A stretch of 64,000 nucleotides of DNA from Hymenobacter sp. YIM 151500-1 (GCF_025979885.1 NZ_CP110139.1:1922001-1986000); one strand, 5' to 3'; positions 1 through 8,021 are shown, counted from the first letter of the stretch. A program made the numbers and translations. The notes: a model not told the origin generated them from the sequence alone.

Positions 1-55
1 TGCTGCCGGCGTTGGACTGAATGGAATGAATAAATGATTGCTGTTGGCGACGACG

Positions 56-205
56 ATGCTATCTGACAACCAATCCGCCGCCAGACTGAGCCACGTAGCC
101 GGGCGCATGCTGTGTAATAACATGGCCGGCGAAGAAGACCTGCACGACCTTGGCACCATCCCGGCCATTTGCCAAGCTGCCCGCACCGGCGGGAATGCAG
201 CTTAA
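56..205 (+). CDS. Possible small protein (49 aa), unknown
   Basis: An open frame of 49 codons starts at ATG 56 and stops with TAA at 203-205. The next in-frame stop upstream is at 35-37, so the frame is closed on both sides. The C-terminal half contains an acidic stretch (EEDLHDLG) and ends in TGGNAA. I recognise no domain. It ends 48 bases before the next gene and has codon use like its neighbours, which is why I list it, but its length makes it only a candidate. Confidence 0.3.
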   Translation: MLSDNQSAARLSHVAGRMLCNNMAGEEDLHDLGTIPAICQAARTGGNAA

Positions 206-253
206 GTGCGCTATATGCTTGCAGCTTGCGGCTACCAGCGTGTAGCTTTCGGT

Positions 254-514
254 ATGGATGCTTCTTTGATTTCAGCGTTGGGCCTGCTGGCGGCTTCGCT
301 CACAACTATTGCCTACGTGCCCCAGGTGGTGCAAACGTACCGGGCCCGGTCGGGGGCGGGTTTGTCGCTGCCCATGTTGCTGCTGTTTTCTACCGGGGTG
401 CTGTGCTGGCTGCTGTACGGCTTGCTGCGCCACGACTGGCCGGTGATTCTGGCCAACGCCGCCACCCTGTCGCTGACCGTGCCCCTGCTGCTGATGAAGC
501 TGCGCTTCAAATAG
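254..514 (+). CDS. SemiSWEET-like small membrane transporter
   Basis: 86-residue protein with three predicted membrane segments (about residues 5-22, 36-55 and 60-80) and a Pro-Gln pair at residues 23-24 in a YVPQVVQTYR context, the hallmark of the PQ-loop/SemiSWEET/MtN3 family. Bacterial SemiSWEETs are about 85-100 residues, work as homodimers in the inner membrane and move sugars by facilitated diffusion. The frame is open upstream to position 206, but MDASLISALG at 254 fits the family N-terminus. The family call is firm; the substrate is not readable from sequence. Confidence 0.8.
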   Translation: MDASLISALGLLAASLTTIAYVPQVVQTYRARSGAGLSLPMLLLFSTGVLCWLLYGLLRHDWPVILANAATLSLTVPLLLMKLRFK

Positions 515-560
515 CCTCTGAGCCGCTACAGGCGCGGCCGGCGTGCGGGGCAGCTTCGCG

Positions 561-2708
561 CTATAGTGCCACGGCAGCCTGCACGCCGCCGTAGAAATTG
601 CGGCCGGGCGCGGGCTGAAAGTAGCGGCCGCCGAAGGCGTTGAGGTCGTTGCCGAGGCTGTAGCGGCGGTCCGTGGCATTTTCCACGCCCCCGAACACGT
701 CGAGGCCCAGGCGGCCCAGGGTGCGGCGCCAGCCGGCGCGGCTGCCAAGGGTCCAGTAGCCGGCGGCGTACTCGGTATTGGCGTCGTTGAGGGGCAGGCG
801 GGCTTGGTGGTTGATGGTGGGGTTGAGGTAGACCCCCCGCGCCTGGCTGAAGTCGAGGCCGGCGGTGAGCGTGTGCGGGGCGGTGCCGGTGAGGCGGTTG
901 CCGCTGAAATCCTGCCCGCCGCTTTCGTAGCGCCCGAAACGGTAGTGGTTGTAGGCGTAGCTGGCCCAGGCCCGCAGGCCGTACGTGCCAGCATCAACCG
1001 CGGAGCGGGCAGCTTGCGGCTTGGAGCGTGGAGCTACCATCTGCCACAGCCAGGCACCCACGGCGGCTTCCAGGCCCCGCTGCCGGGTGGTGCCGGCGTT
1101 GCGGAACAGCTGCACGCCCTGCTCGTTGGTGTAGCTGGTAATAGTCTGGCGCTGGCGCAGGTCGTAGAGGGCCAGGTCGTAGGTTAAGCGCTGCTGCCAG
1201 AGCTTGCCCCGGGCGCCCACCTCGTAGCTGGTGCCGCGCTCGGCCTGCAAGGCCCGGTTCAGGGAGCCATCCGAAGGCCGGATTTCCTCGTCGGTGGGCG
1301 GCGAGAAGCCGGTGCTTACGCTGCCGTACACGGCCAGAGTCGGCCCAAATTCGCGCAGCACCGCCACCCGCGGGGCCAGCTGGGGCCGGAAGTCGCGGCG
1401 CAGCTCGTAGCCCTGGGGCCGCGCCGCCGCATCCGACACCCGGCCGATGCGGTAGCGCAGGCGGTTGTAGCTGGCCCCCACGGTCAGCAGCAAATCGGCG
1501 GGCAGCTCGTAGTCGGCCTGGGCAAAGGCAAAGCCGGTGCTGGTCCGGATTTCATCGTCGTAGCGCAGGGGGCCGGGCGTGCCGGCGCGGTTCTGGTAGT
1601 TGCGGGAGTTTTCAAAGCCGGTCTGGCCCTCGGCGCCGGCTTGCAGGCGCAGGGTGCGGCCGGCCAGGGCCGTACGGTAGCTGGCCACTACGCGTCCGCC
1701 CCCGCCCAGCAGGGTGTTGCGCTCAATATCTATCAGAAACGGCGTGCGCACCACGCTGCCCGTGCCGTATAGTGTGGAAGCCAGTTGCAGCCGCTCCGAG
1801 AAGCGCACCGTGTGGGTGCCGCCCACCAGGGCCGTGCGCGAGGCGTAGCCGGCCCGCTGCTCCACGGTGCCCGGCGCGGTGGCCGTGGCGGGGCGAGCCT
1901 GACGGGGGTTCTGCTCGAACTGGGCGCGGGTGAGGCTGCCCGGAATCTGGTAGTCGAGGTCGGTGTAGAGCAGGTGCAGGGCCAGGGTGTGCCGGTCGGC
2001 GGGCTGCCACTCCCCGTCCAGGGCCAGCACGCCGCGGCGCAGGGCGCTGTTTTGGCGGTAGCCGTCCTGAAGGGTTTGGCGGGCATACTGGGCCCGTACG
2101 TAGCCGGTGGCGGTACCCTGCTCCACGGCGGCCGTGGTGCGCCGCAGCCCGAACGAGCCAGCTGTGAAGCCCACCTGGGCGCGGGCTTGGCCGGGAACGG
2201 GGCGGCGGCTTTCCAGCAGCACGGCCCCGCCGGTGCCGGCCCCGTACACGCTGCCCGCTGGCCCTTTTATCACCTCCAGCCGCCCAATCAGACTGGGGTC
2301 GAGCAGGTTGAGGGGTGTGGTGCCCCCGGCCTCGGTGAAGGGCAGGCCCTGGTAGTACACCTTCACGTTGCGCACCCCAAACGGCGAGCGGAGCGTGCTG
2401 CCCCGCACGCTAAGGCGGTAGCTGGCCGTGGCCCGCTCCTCCAGGCGCACCCCCGGCAGCGTGTTTACGGCTTGGGTCAGGGCGTTCTGCGGAAACCGTT
2501 CCAGCACGGCCGCGTCTATCACGCCCACGGCCGCTGCGGTGCGCCGCAATGGCAGCTGCTGGCCGTAGCCCGTCACGGTGGCTTCGGACAAGGCTACGGG
2601 CTGGCGTAGAGTATCGGGGGCCAGGGCCGAAAGCGGCGGGGGCGTTTGGGCCAGGACAGCCGCGGGCAGCATCAGAAAGGAAACGACAAGGCAAGGACGC
2701 ATCAGCAT
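561..2708 (-). CDS. TonB-dependent outer membrane receptor
   Basis: 715 residues from the chosen ATG at 2708, with a signal peptide (MLMRPCLVVSFLMLPAAVLAQ). An in-frame ATG at 2768 would add 20 residues that do not look like a signal peptide. The N-terminal third is a plug domain: LSEATVTGYGQQLPLRR opens it, and LNTLPGVRLEE and RLEVIKGPAGSVYGAGTGGA are the conserved plug motifs. The remainder is a 22-strand barrel type. The plug resembles ferric-siderophore/citrate receptors (FecA-like), so iron-chelate uptake powered by TonB-ExbBD is the likely role. There is no SusD partner, which argues against a glycan system. The exact ligand is unknown. Confidence 0.88.
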   Translation of the reverse strand: MLMRPCLVVSFLMLPAAVLAQTPPPLSALAPDTLRQPVALSEATVTGYGQQLPLRRTAAAVGVIDAAVLERFPQNALTQAVNTLPGVRLEERATASYRLSVRGSTLRSPFGVRNVKVYYQGLPFTEAGGTTPLNLLDPSLIGRLEVIKGPAGSVYGAGTGGAVLLESRRPVPGQARAQVGFTAGSFGLRRTTAAVEQGTATGYVRAQYARQTLQDGYRQNSALRRGVLALDGEWQPADRHTLALHLLYTDLDYQIPGSLTRAQFEQNPRQARPATATAPGTVEQRAGYASRTALVGGTHTVRFSERLQLASTLYGTGSVVRTPFLIDIERNTLLGGGGRVVASYRTALAGRTLRLQAGAEGQTGFENSRNYQNRAGTPGPLRYDDEIRTSTGFAFAQADYELPADLLLTVGASYNRLRYRIGRVSDAAARPQGYELRRDFRPQLAPRVAVLREFGPTLAVYGSVSTGFSPPTDEEIRPSDGSLNRALQAERGTSYEVGARGKLWQQRLTYDLALYDLRQRQTITSYTNEQGVQLFRNAGTTRQRGLEAAVGAWLWQMVAPRSKPQAARSAVDAGTYGLRAWASYAYNHYRFGRYESGGQDFSGNRLTGTAPHTLTAGLDFSQARGVYLNPTINHQARLPLNDANTEYAAGYWTLGSRAGWRRTLGRLGLDVFGGVENATDRRYSLGNDLNAFGGRYFQPAPGRNFYGGVQAAVAL

Positions 2709-2768
2709 ACACAAGGAGTTGAGGAGGCTAACCGCAAAACAGCCTTGCGGGTTAGGTTGAGCTGCCAT

Positions 2769-2851
2769 GTAGCGCGGGCTTCCGCCCGCCGCTCGGTGGT
2801 GTCGTAGTAGATGGCTGCCTTGTGGGGGCTGCGGCTTACAAGCCGCGCTAC
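2769..2851. repeat. Inverted-repeat element, GTAGCGCGG ends, two internal hairpins
   Basis: The ends are GTAGCGCGG (2769-2777) and its reverse complement CCGCGCTAC (2843-2851). Each end forms its own small hairpin: GCGGGC/GCCCGC just inside the left end, and GCGGCTT/AAGCCGC at the right end. It sits just upstream of the receptor gene, so it lies in the leader of that gene. A related single hairpin is at 40921-40948. Confidence 0.65.
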
Positions 2852-2896
2852 TTCCAGCTCTGCCGCTTATTTTTCAGCTACTATTCCTACTGTGCT

Positions 2897-3625
2897 ATGC
2901 TTTACATTCCAATCCCCCGCCGCTCCCGCCGCCGCTTGCTGTTTCCGCCGGGTCTGCTGGCGCTGGCGTGGCTGCTGTGGCTGGGCTGCGCGGCGCTGCC
3001 GCAGATGCGGGGGATGGAGCGAACTTATGTGCTACAAATAAGGATACCTAATTCTAGTATTTGCAATCTGTTTACAAACAACCCTTTAATTACACGAGAA
3101 GGCATTGATCCTTTCTGTTACTCGCAGAAAAGATTGGACAGTCTATTCAAACTTAATGGTTACAATCTGTTTTTGTCTGGCAACTTATGGCAAGACTATT
3201 ACCATTACCGATTAGCCAGCAACCTGGCCGTCCAACCTACCAATAGGGACATTTATATCCGATTACATTTTCCTCAAATAACTACTTATTCCCATTTCGT
3301 GCAGTTTTTTGATCAGCTGACGGTGAATGATTTAAATCATTATTGGTGTGACATGCGCCAAGATTCAATTCTCTTACATATAGTCAACCTAAGACGATAC
3401 CATGTTAGAAATACGAATGCGTTCCTAGATACAACTCGACTAGCACCCATATTGGGGTGCGGAACGGCTGTTGATATTGAAGGTGGGAGGCAACCACGCA
3501 TCGTGCTTACTTTAGAGAAGACGTTATCGACCCTAATTCTCTCCCCCGACTGGCGCAATTCTACGCTGCTGTTGCTGCTGATGGGTCTTTTGTCGCTGAG
3601 GCAGTTGCGGCGTCATGGGTTGTAG
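2897..3625 (+). CDS. Hypothetical bitopic membrane protein in AT-rich DNA
   Basis: 242 residues from ATG 2897. The frame is open back to 2822, but those 25 codons overlap repeat DNA. The N-terminus has a very basic patch (RRSRRR) followed by a hydrophobic segment (about residues 16-35). A second hydrophobic segment (LLLLLMGLLSLRQ) lies at the C-terminus, leaving a roughly 180-residue extracytoplasmic middle part with several Cys. I recognise no domain. The middle of the gene (about 3030-3540) is visibly AT-rich against GC-rich flanks and against GC-rich ends of the same gene. The stop codon TAG (3623-3625) falls inside the repeat at 3621. Function unknown. Confidence 0.6.
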   Translation: MLYIPIPRRSRRRLLFPPGLLALAWLLWLGCAALPQMRGMERTYVLQIRIPNSSICNLFTNNPLITREGIDPFCYSQKRLDSLFKLNGYNLFLSGNLWQDYYHYRLASNLAVQPTNRDIYIRLHFPQITTYSHFVQFFDQLTVNDLNHYWCDMRQDSILLHIVNLRRYHVRNTNAFLDTTRLAPILGCGTAVDIEGGRQPRIVLTLEKTLSTLILSPDWRNSTLLLLLMGLLSLRQLRRHGL

Positions 3626-3720
3626 AGACGCGACAGTTGGAGTCTCCCCGTTGAACGACACCGCCTGAACAAGCGTGCAGACGGCGTAGACGGCGAGACG
3701 CAAGATGTTGCGTCTCTACA
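3621..3720. repeat. 100-bp MITE-like element, TGTAGAGACGC inverted ends
   Basis: The left end is TGTAGAGACGC (3621-3631) and the right end is GCGTCTCTACA (3710-3720), perfect inverted repeats exactly 100 bases end to end. The right end also forms a local hairpin with GAGACGCAAGATGTTGCGTCTC. The left end contains the stop codon of the upstream gene. No coding capacity. Confidence 0.7.
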
Positions 3721-3792
3721 CCTATTACAACGCCCAATGACAACCTCAACCAATAAAACGCAGTTGAACAGATTTTCCCATTCTGTTCAGCT

Positions 3793-5004
3793 ATGCACCT
3801 GCTTTCAACCTCCCTCGCAACTTCCTTCCTGCTGCTCGGCAGCCTGGCCGCTTCAGCCCAAAACGAGTACAAACAGACCGTGAAAGACGGGTACGCCGTC
3901 AACGTGTTTAAGCCCCAATCCGTGGAAGCCACCGACGCCCGCGTGGCGGGGCTGAAGGTGCCGGCGGGCTTCACCGTCAGCAAGTTTGCCGAGAAAGTGG
4001 GCAAGCCGCGCATGCTGGTGGTAGCCCCCAATGGCGACGTGTACTTCTCGGACCGCGACCAGGGCACGGTGACCCTGCTACGCGACACCAACCGCGACGG
4101 CCGCGCCGACCAAACGGTCGAAGTAGCCCGCCGCCCCGACCTGCACGGGCTGGCCCTGCAAGGCAACCGGCTCTACCTCACCTCCATCCGGGAGCTGTAC
4201 GCGGCCGACATCAAGGCCGATGGCACCTTGGGCGAGCTGAAAACCATCTACCAGGACCTGCCCGACGCCGGCCAGCACCCCAACCGCACCATGCACTTCG
4301 GGCCCGACGGTAAGCTCTACCTCTCCATCGGCAGCACCTGCAACGCCTGCGACGAGCGGAACAAAGAGCAGGCTACCCTGCTGCAAGTAAACCTTGACGG
4401 CTCGGGCCGGCGCGTGTGGGCCAAGGGCCTACGCAACACCATCGGCTTCGGGTGGCACCCGCGCACCCAGGCCCTGTACGGCTTCGACCACGGCATCGAC
4501 TGGCTGGGCGACGAAGACCAGCGCGAAGAGCTGAACCAGCTGCGCGAAGGCGCCGACTACGGCTGGCCCTACGTGTACGCCGACGGCAAAATTCCGCCCC
4601 ATCCCCAGCCCGCCAACGAAACGCCCCAGCAGTACGCCGCCAAAACCGCGAAGCCCGTGCAGCTCTACGACGCCCACGCCGCCCCGCTGGATATGCTGTT
4701 CTACACCGGCAGCCAGTTTCCGCAGGCCTACCGCCACGATGCCTTCGTGACCATGCACGGCTCCTGGAACCGCGCCCAGCCCAGCGGCTACAAAGTGGTG
4801 CGGGTGCGCTTCAACGAGCAAGGCCAGCCCACCGGCTTCGAGGATTTCCTGACCGGCTTCCTGGTCGACAACAACAAAGCCCAGTTCGGCCGCGTCTGCG
4901 GCCTGGCCCAGCACACGGATGGCTCCTTGCTGATTACGGACGACTCCAACGGCATCATCTACCGCGTGGCGTATGCTGCGCCAAGTGGCAAGAAGCGCGG
5001 GTAG
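3793..5004 (+). CDS. Secreted PQQ-type glucose/sorbosone dehydrogenase-like protein
   Basis: 403 residues with a clear signal peptide (MHLLSTSLATSFLLLGSLAASAQ), so periplasmic or surface-exposed. The mature part is a six-bladed beta-propeller of the GSDH family: KVPAGFTVSKFAEKVGKPRMLVVAPNG opens it, and repeated NG(D/K)xYxS-type blade motifs follow. Also visible are DLHGLALQGNRLYL (a His in the usual catalytic region), GDEDQREELNQLREGADYGWPY and HGSWNRAQPSGYKVVRV near the end. Family members oxidise sugars or sugar-derived aldoses using PQQ, although many Bacteroidota members have no proven substrate. It stands alone and is followed directly by a repeat element. Confidence 0.82.
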   Translation: MHLLSTSLATSFLLLGSLAASAQNEYKQTVKDGYAVNVFKPQSVEATDARVAGLKVPAGFTVSKFAEKVGKPRMLVVAPNGDVYFSDRDQGTVTLLRDTNRDGRADQTVEVARRPDLHGLALQGNRLYLTSIRELYAADIKADGTLGELKTIYQDLPDAGQHPNRTMHFGPDGKLYLSIGSTCNACDERNKEQATLLQVNLDGSGRRVWAKGLRNTIGFGWHPRTQALYGFDHGIDWLGDEDQREELNQLREGADYGWPYVYADGKIPPHPQPANETPQQYAAKTAKPVQLYDAHAAPLDMLFYTGSQFPQAYRHDAFVTMHGSWNRAQPSGYKVVRVRFNEQGQPTGFEDFLTGFLVDNNKAQFGRVCGLAQHTDGSLLITDDSNGIIYRVAYAAPSGKKRG

Positions 5005-5006
5005 GA

Positions 5007-5183
5007 CCTCACCCCCTAGCCCCCTCTCCAAAAGAGAGGGGGAACTAGTTGCTAGTTTGCTAGAGCTAAAAGTTAGCTCCCTTGCTCAGCTGAGGAGGTA
5101 CCAGGGGTGGTTGATATTGTTAGAACGTCAGCTAAAAACTAAAAGCTAGAGCCCCTCTCTTTTGGAGAGGGGTTGGGGTGAGG
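5007..5183. repeat. Inverted-repeat element, CCTCACCCCCTAGCCCCCTC ends (copy 1)
   Basis: The left arm (from 5007) begins CCTCACCCCCTAGCCCCCTC and continues through a short hairpin (TCTCCAAAAGAGA). The right arm, ending at 5183, is a diverged reverse complement (GGAGAGGGGTTGGGGTGAGG). The middle is low-complexity with repeated GCTAGTT/GCTAAAA words. A second, closely matching copy lies at 59971-60127. It begins 2 bases after the stop codon of the dehydrogenase gene. Confidence 0.75.
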
Positions 5184-5276
5184 CGAACTAGAGAAAGCCA
5201 GAGCCTACTCCCTTTTCAGAAAGCAGCCAGCGTGAGAAACGAACTACCGCTATTTTGCGGCTTGTTCGCGCTAGGC

Positions 5277-6074
5277 ATGAAAAAACTCTCCCGCAACCTG
5301 ACCGTGCAGGTGCTTACGGCCATTGCCCTGGGTATTCTGGTGGGGGCGCTGTTTCCGGCGGTGGGGGCCAGTCTGCAGCCGGTGGGCGACGTGTTCGTGC
5401 GGCTCATCAAGATGCTGATTGCGCCCATCATCTTCCTGACGGTGGTGCTGGGCATGGGGAGCATGGGCAGCCTGCGGCAGGTGGGGCGCGTGGGTGGTAA
5501 GGCCCTGCTGTACTTTGAGCTGGTGACGACGCTGGCCTTACTCATCGGGGTGATGGCGGCCAACCTGCTGCAACCCGGCACGGGCATCAACACCCGCGGC
5601 GTAGCCTCGCAAGCTGCCGCCGCCCAGCAGTACGCCCGCCAGGCCGCTGGCATGGACTGGGGCGCCTTTTTCCTGCACATCATCCCAGAAAGCTTCGTGG
5701 GCGCCTTTGCTCAGGGCGACGTACTGCAAGTGCTGGTGGTGGCCGTGCTGGTAGGGCTGGCCCTGAGCCGCACCCCGCCCGCGGGCCGCGCGGCCCTGCT
5801 GCCGGCTCTGGAGCAGCTCAGCCACTTGTTTTTCGGGGTGCTGGGCCTGGTCATGAAGCTGGCTCCGCTGGGTGCTTTTGGGGACTTGGCTTTTACCATC
5901 GGCACGTACGGCCTGGCCGCCCTGCTGCCTCTGGCTAAGCTCATGGGCACCGTCTACATCACCATGGCTGTGTTTGTGTTTGGGGTGCTGAGCGGCATTG
6001 CCTACCTGTACCGGTTTAGCTTGTGGCGGCTGCTTACTGCTCCGATTTTTCCGTATGCCTACTCTCTCCCCTGA
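5277..6074 (+). pseudogene. Truncated dicarboxylate/amino acid:cation symporter (DAACS, DctA/GltP type)
   Basis: From ATG 5277 the product is 265 residues and matches the N-terminal two-thirds of DctA/GltP symporters: MKKLSRNLTVQVLTAIALG, then IKMLIAPIIFLTVVLGM, a large loop after LLQPG, IIPESFVGAFAQGDVLQVLV and LVMKLAPLGAFGDLAFTIG. Family members are about 400-450 residues. The homology stops at FSLWRLL (about residue 253). The part that should follow (hairpin HP2, TM7, TM8 and the conserved substrate-binding Asn/Asp segment) is absent, and a short tail, TAPIFPYAYSLP, is read out of the 5' region of the next gene. The C-terminal half forms the substrate and Na+ sites, so the product is unlikely to transport. 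A deletion fusing it to the next gene is the simplest explanation; a local assembly error is the alternative. Confidence 0.8.
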
Positions 6075-6603
6075 CCTGCGCAAAGCCCTGCTGCAACTGC
6101 CGCAAAAAGAAAAAGACCAGCTTCTCACCCGCCTCGTGGCCCAGGATGCCGTCCTGACTGAGCAGCTCAGCTTCCGGCTGCTGGAAGGCGACGATGCCCT
6201 GGAGCAGCGCCGCCTGCGCCTGCGCCAGCAGATTGACGACCCCGTGCGGGGCTTTCACCAAACCCCCAACGACCTACTGGTCATTGTGCGCCAGCTGCAC
6301 GCCCGCCTCGCCTACCACGCCAAAATCACGGGCGACACCCTGGGCGAGTTGGAGCTGACTATCCGGCTGCTGCTGCACGTGTTTCGCCACCAGCCCGAAG
6401 CCGTAGCCCGCCTGCACGGCCCCACCCAGCCCCTGCTCCAGCACCTGGCCCGCCGCACCCAGGAAGTGCTGCGCCAAGCCGATAAGCTCCACGAAGACTA
6501 CCACGTAGAATTCGCCCAGTCTATCAACGAGCTACTGACCCTGCTCTACGCCTCCGCCGCGGCGCCCCTAGCTAGAGAGCTAGGTGTTCCGAGGCAGTGG
6601 TGA
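6055..6603 (+). CDS. Conserved hypothetical, helical (182 aa)
   Basis: 182 residues from ATG 6055, which lies inside the last 20 bases of the truncated symporter in another frame. It is almost wholly alpha-helical and rich in Leu, Arg and Gln, with long amphipathic stretches (LRKALLQLPQKEKDQLLTRL and later HVFRHQPEAVARL). There is no signal peptide and no membrane segment, so it is cytoplasmic. The N-terminus looks intact, so any deletion that cut the symporter stopped just upstream of this start. I do not recognise the family and propose no function. Confidence 0.7.
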   Translation: MPTLSPDLRKALLQLPQKEKDQLLTRLVAQDAVLTEQLSFRLLEGDDALEQRRLRLRQQIDDPVRGFHQTPNDLLVIVRQLHARLAYHAKITGDTLGELELTIRLLLHVFRHQPEAVARLHGPTQPLLQHLARRTQEVLRQADKLHEDYHVEFAQSINELLTLLYASAAAPLARELGVPRQW

Positions 6604-6630
6604 GTAGTAGAGGTGGTGAGTAACAGAACA

Positions 6631-6753
6631 GTCATGCTCCATCTGGCGTCCGCTTGTCGAAGCATCTCTCCCGCTTCGTTGCAGGTGTACGTTTTGATGC
6701 TGACAATTGAGATTAGTTAGCGGTAGAGATGCTTCGGCTGCGCTCAGCATGAC
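6631..6753. repeat. Inverted-repeat element, GTCATGCT ends (copy 1)
   Basis: The ends are GTCATGCT (6631-6638) and AGCATGAC (6746-6753), an exact inverted pair. Just inside are TCCGCTTGTCGAAGCATCTC and a facing GAGATGCTTCGGCTGCG. The reverse complement of 27853-27968 aligns along its whole length, including the central ATTGAGATTAG. Shorter fragments occur near 12191 and 24271. No coding capacity. Confidence 0.75.
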
Positions 6754-6786
6754 ATTCTTCCTGTTACCTGTCACCTTCTCACCATC

Positions 6787-7248
6787 TCACCGCAACGCCC
6801 GAAACTCGATAGGCAGGGCGTAGGAGACGCGGATGGGCTGGTCTTGGATGGTGCCCGGCGTCCACCAGGGCATAATGCGGACCAGGCGCAGGGCTTCCTC
6901 GTCGAGGCCGTAGCCGACGCCTTTGATGACTTCGGCGTCGCGGATGCGGCCTTTTTCGTCCACCACGAAGCGCACGTGCACCTTGCCGGAAATGCCCTGC
7001 TGCAAGGCCTCCTCCGGGTACTTGGTGGAGCTGCGCAGAAACTTCTGAAAGCCCGCTTCGCCGCCCGGAAACGACGGCATCACGTCGGCCGTGAAGTACA
7101 CCTGCACCGGGGCTGGCGCGGCAGCAGCGGCGGCGGTGGGTTCGGGCTGGAGGCTGGTATCGGCCAGCACCACGGCGGGGCCACTCTGGGCGTGGGCGGC
7201 ACTCCAGCACAGCAAGCAGTTGAAAACCAGAATGTAAAAACGCAGCAT
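6787..7248 (-). CDS. Secreted stand-alone TonB C-terminal domain protein
   Basis: 153 residues from ATG 7248. The N-terminus is a cleavable signal peptide (MLRFYILVFNCLLCWSAAHAQ) rather than the membrane anchor of a classical TonB. A short Ala/Pro linker follows, then a TonB_C domain (about residues 60-150): MPSFPGGEAGFQKFL, YPEEALQQGISGKVHVRFVV and a WWTPG motif. Without an anchor it cannot pair with ExbBD in the usual way. Such proteins are common in Bacteroidota and are often fused to or placed beside other envelope proteins. Its role here is unknown; outer membrane or periplasmic protein interaction is an inference from the fold. Confidence 0.8.
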   Translation of the reverse strand: MLRFYILVFNCLLCWSAAHAQSGPAVVLADTSLQPEPTAAAAAAPAPVQVYFTADVMPSFPGGEAGFQKFLRSSTKYPEEALQQGISGKVHVRFVVDEKGRIRDAEVIKGVGYGLDEEALRLVRIMPWWTPGTIQDQPIRVSYALPIEFRALR

Positions 7249-7420
7249 AGACCGGGATTAGTGAAGGGACAAACAAAGCTAGTTGCCCGGCTCAGCGCCA
7301 TGGTAAAGCCTACGTGAAGCTTGCGTTATGCCTGTGTTGCCCGTGCAAGCAGGTATCCTTTAAGCACAAAAAGCAGTACACAGAAGAGTCATTTCCCCTT
7401 TTGCCCAACCCTTGTCCGCT

Positions 7421-7735
7421 ATGTCTTACACGCCGACGCCCGAACATATGCGCGCGCCCCATCACCTCTCCGACGCCGAGCTGCGCCAGGCTCTGGAGGA
7501 GCTGGACGCCAAAATTCAGACCCTGCGCAACCGTGCTCACGCCACTACCGCGGGGTCCCAGAACACCTACCACCAGCACGCCGACGCCCTGGAAGCCAAG
7601 CGCGCCCGCCTGGCCCAGCAGCTCGGCCCCTCCCGCTCCGCCGACACCCCCGCCTCCGACTCGGAGCGCAGCACCTGGGGCGAAATCTGGCGCGGCATCG
7701 AAAACCTGCGCAACGACTTGCGCAATATCATCTGA
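7421..7735 (+). CDS. Small hypothetical coiled-coil protein (104 aa)
   Basis: 104 residues from ATG 7421; the frame extends 9 bases further to a TTG, which I reject. A predicted coiled coil spans about residues 16-65 (SDAELRQALEELDAKIQTL and ALEAKRARLAQQL). A Ser/Pro/Ala linker and a short C-terminal segment (WGEIWRGIENLRNDLRNII) follow. There is no signal peptide. The stop codon TGA at 7733-7735 is the first three bases of the repeat element that follows. Function unknown. Confidence 0.65.
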   Translation: MSYTPTPEHMRAPHHLSDAELRQALEELDAKIQTLRNRAHATTAGSQNTYHQHADALEAKRARLAQQLGPSRSADTPASDSERSTWGEIWRGIENLRNDLRNII

Positions 7736-8021
7736 ACCACGGATTACCCGGATTCCGCGGATTTAGGTGATGGCTCGGTTTATCACCTCAACGGGGAAGG
7801 CTCGTCAACAGGCGAGCCTTCCCCGTTTTTCGGTCTACTGACTGCCTCATCAGGTTGGCTGCCGGGAAATGGGTGTTTGGGAATAGATGCCTGGCTGATT
7901 GGCGGGAATTACCGAACTGGCTCCGGCTGGCTACCAACTTCCGCCACTACAGTCCGACGTTGCAGAAGGCGCCATCACCAAAATCTGCGAAATCCGGGTA
8001 ATCCGTTCAATCCGTGGTTCA
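7733..8021. repeat. GGATT-array inverted-repeat element (copy 1)
   Basis: The ends are TGAACCACGGATT (7733-7745) and the reverse complement ending TCCGTGGTTCA at 8021. Each arm is an imperfect 9-nt tandem of the form GGATTnnnC: the left arm reads GGATTACCC then GGATTCCGC then GGATT, and the right arm on the minus strand reads GGATTGAAC, GGATTACCC, GGATTTCGC. Between the arms lies a strong hairpin (7791-7830). The first three bases are the TGA stop codon of the upstream gene. Other copies are at 33998-34223 and 36774-36963. Confidence 0.75.
7791..7830 (+). terminator. Strong intrinsic terminator inside the GGATT element
   Basis: A perfect 14-bp stem, ACGGGGAAGGCTCG (7791-7804) pairing with CGAGCCTTCCCCGT (7813-7826), an 8-base loop and a T run. 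It would end transcription of the 104-aa gene upstream. Confidence 0.8.

Noticed and set aside
561..2708. Polysaccharide utilisation locus
   Set aside because: There is no SusD gene and no glycoside hydrolase next to the receptor; the GH9 gene is 11 kb away with no SusCD.
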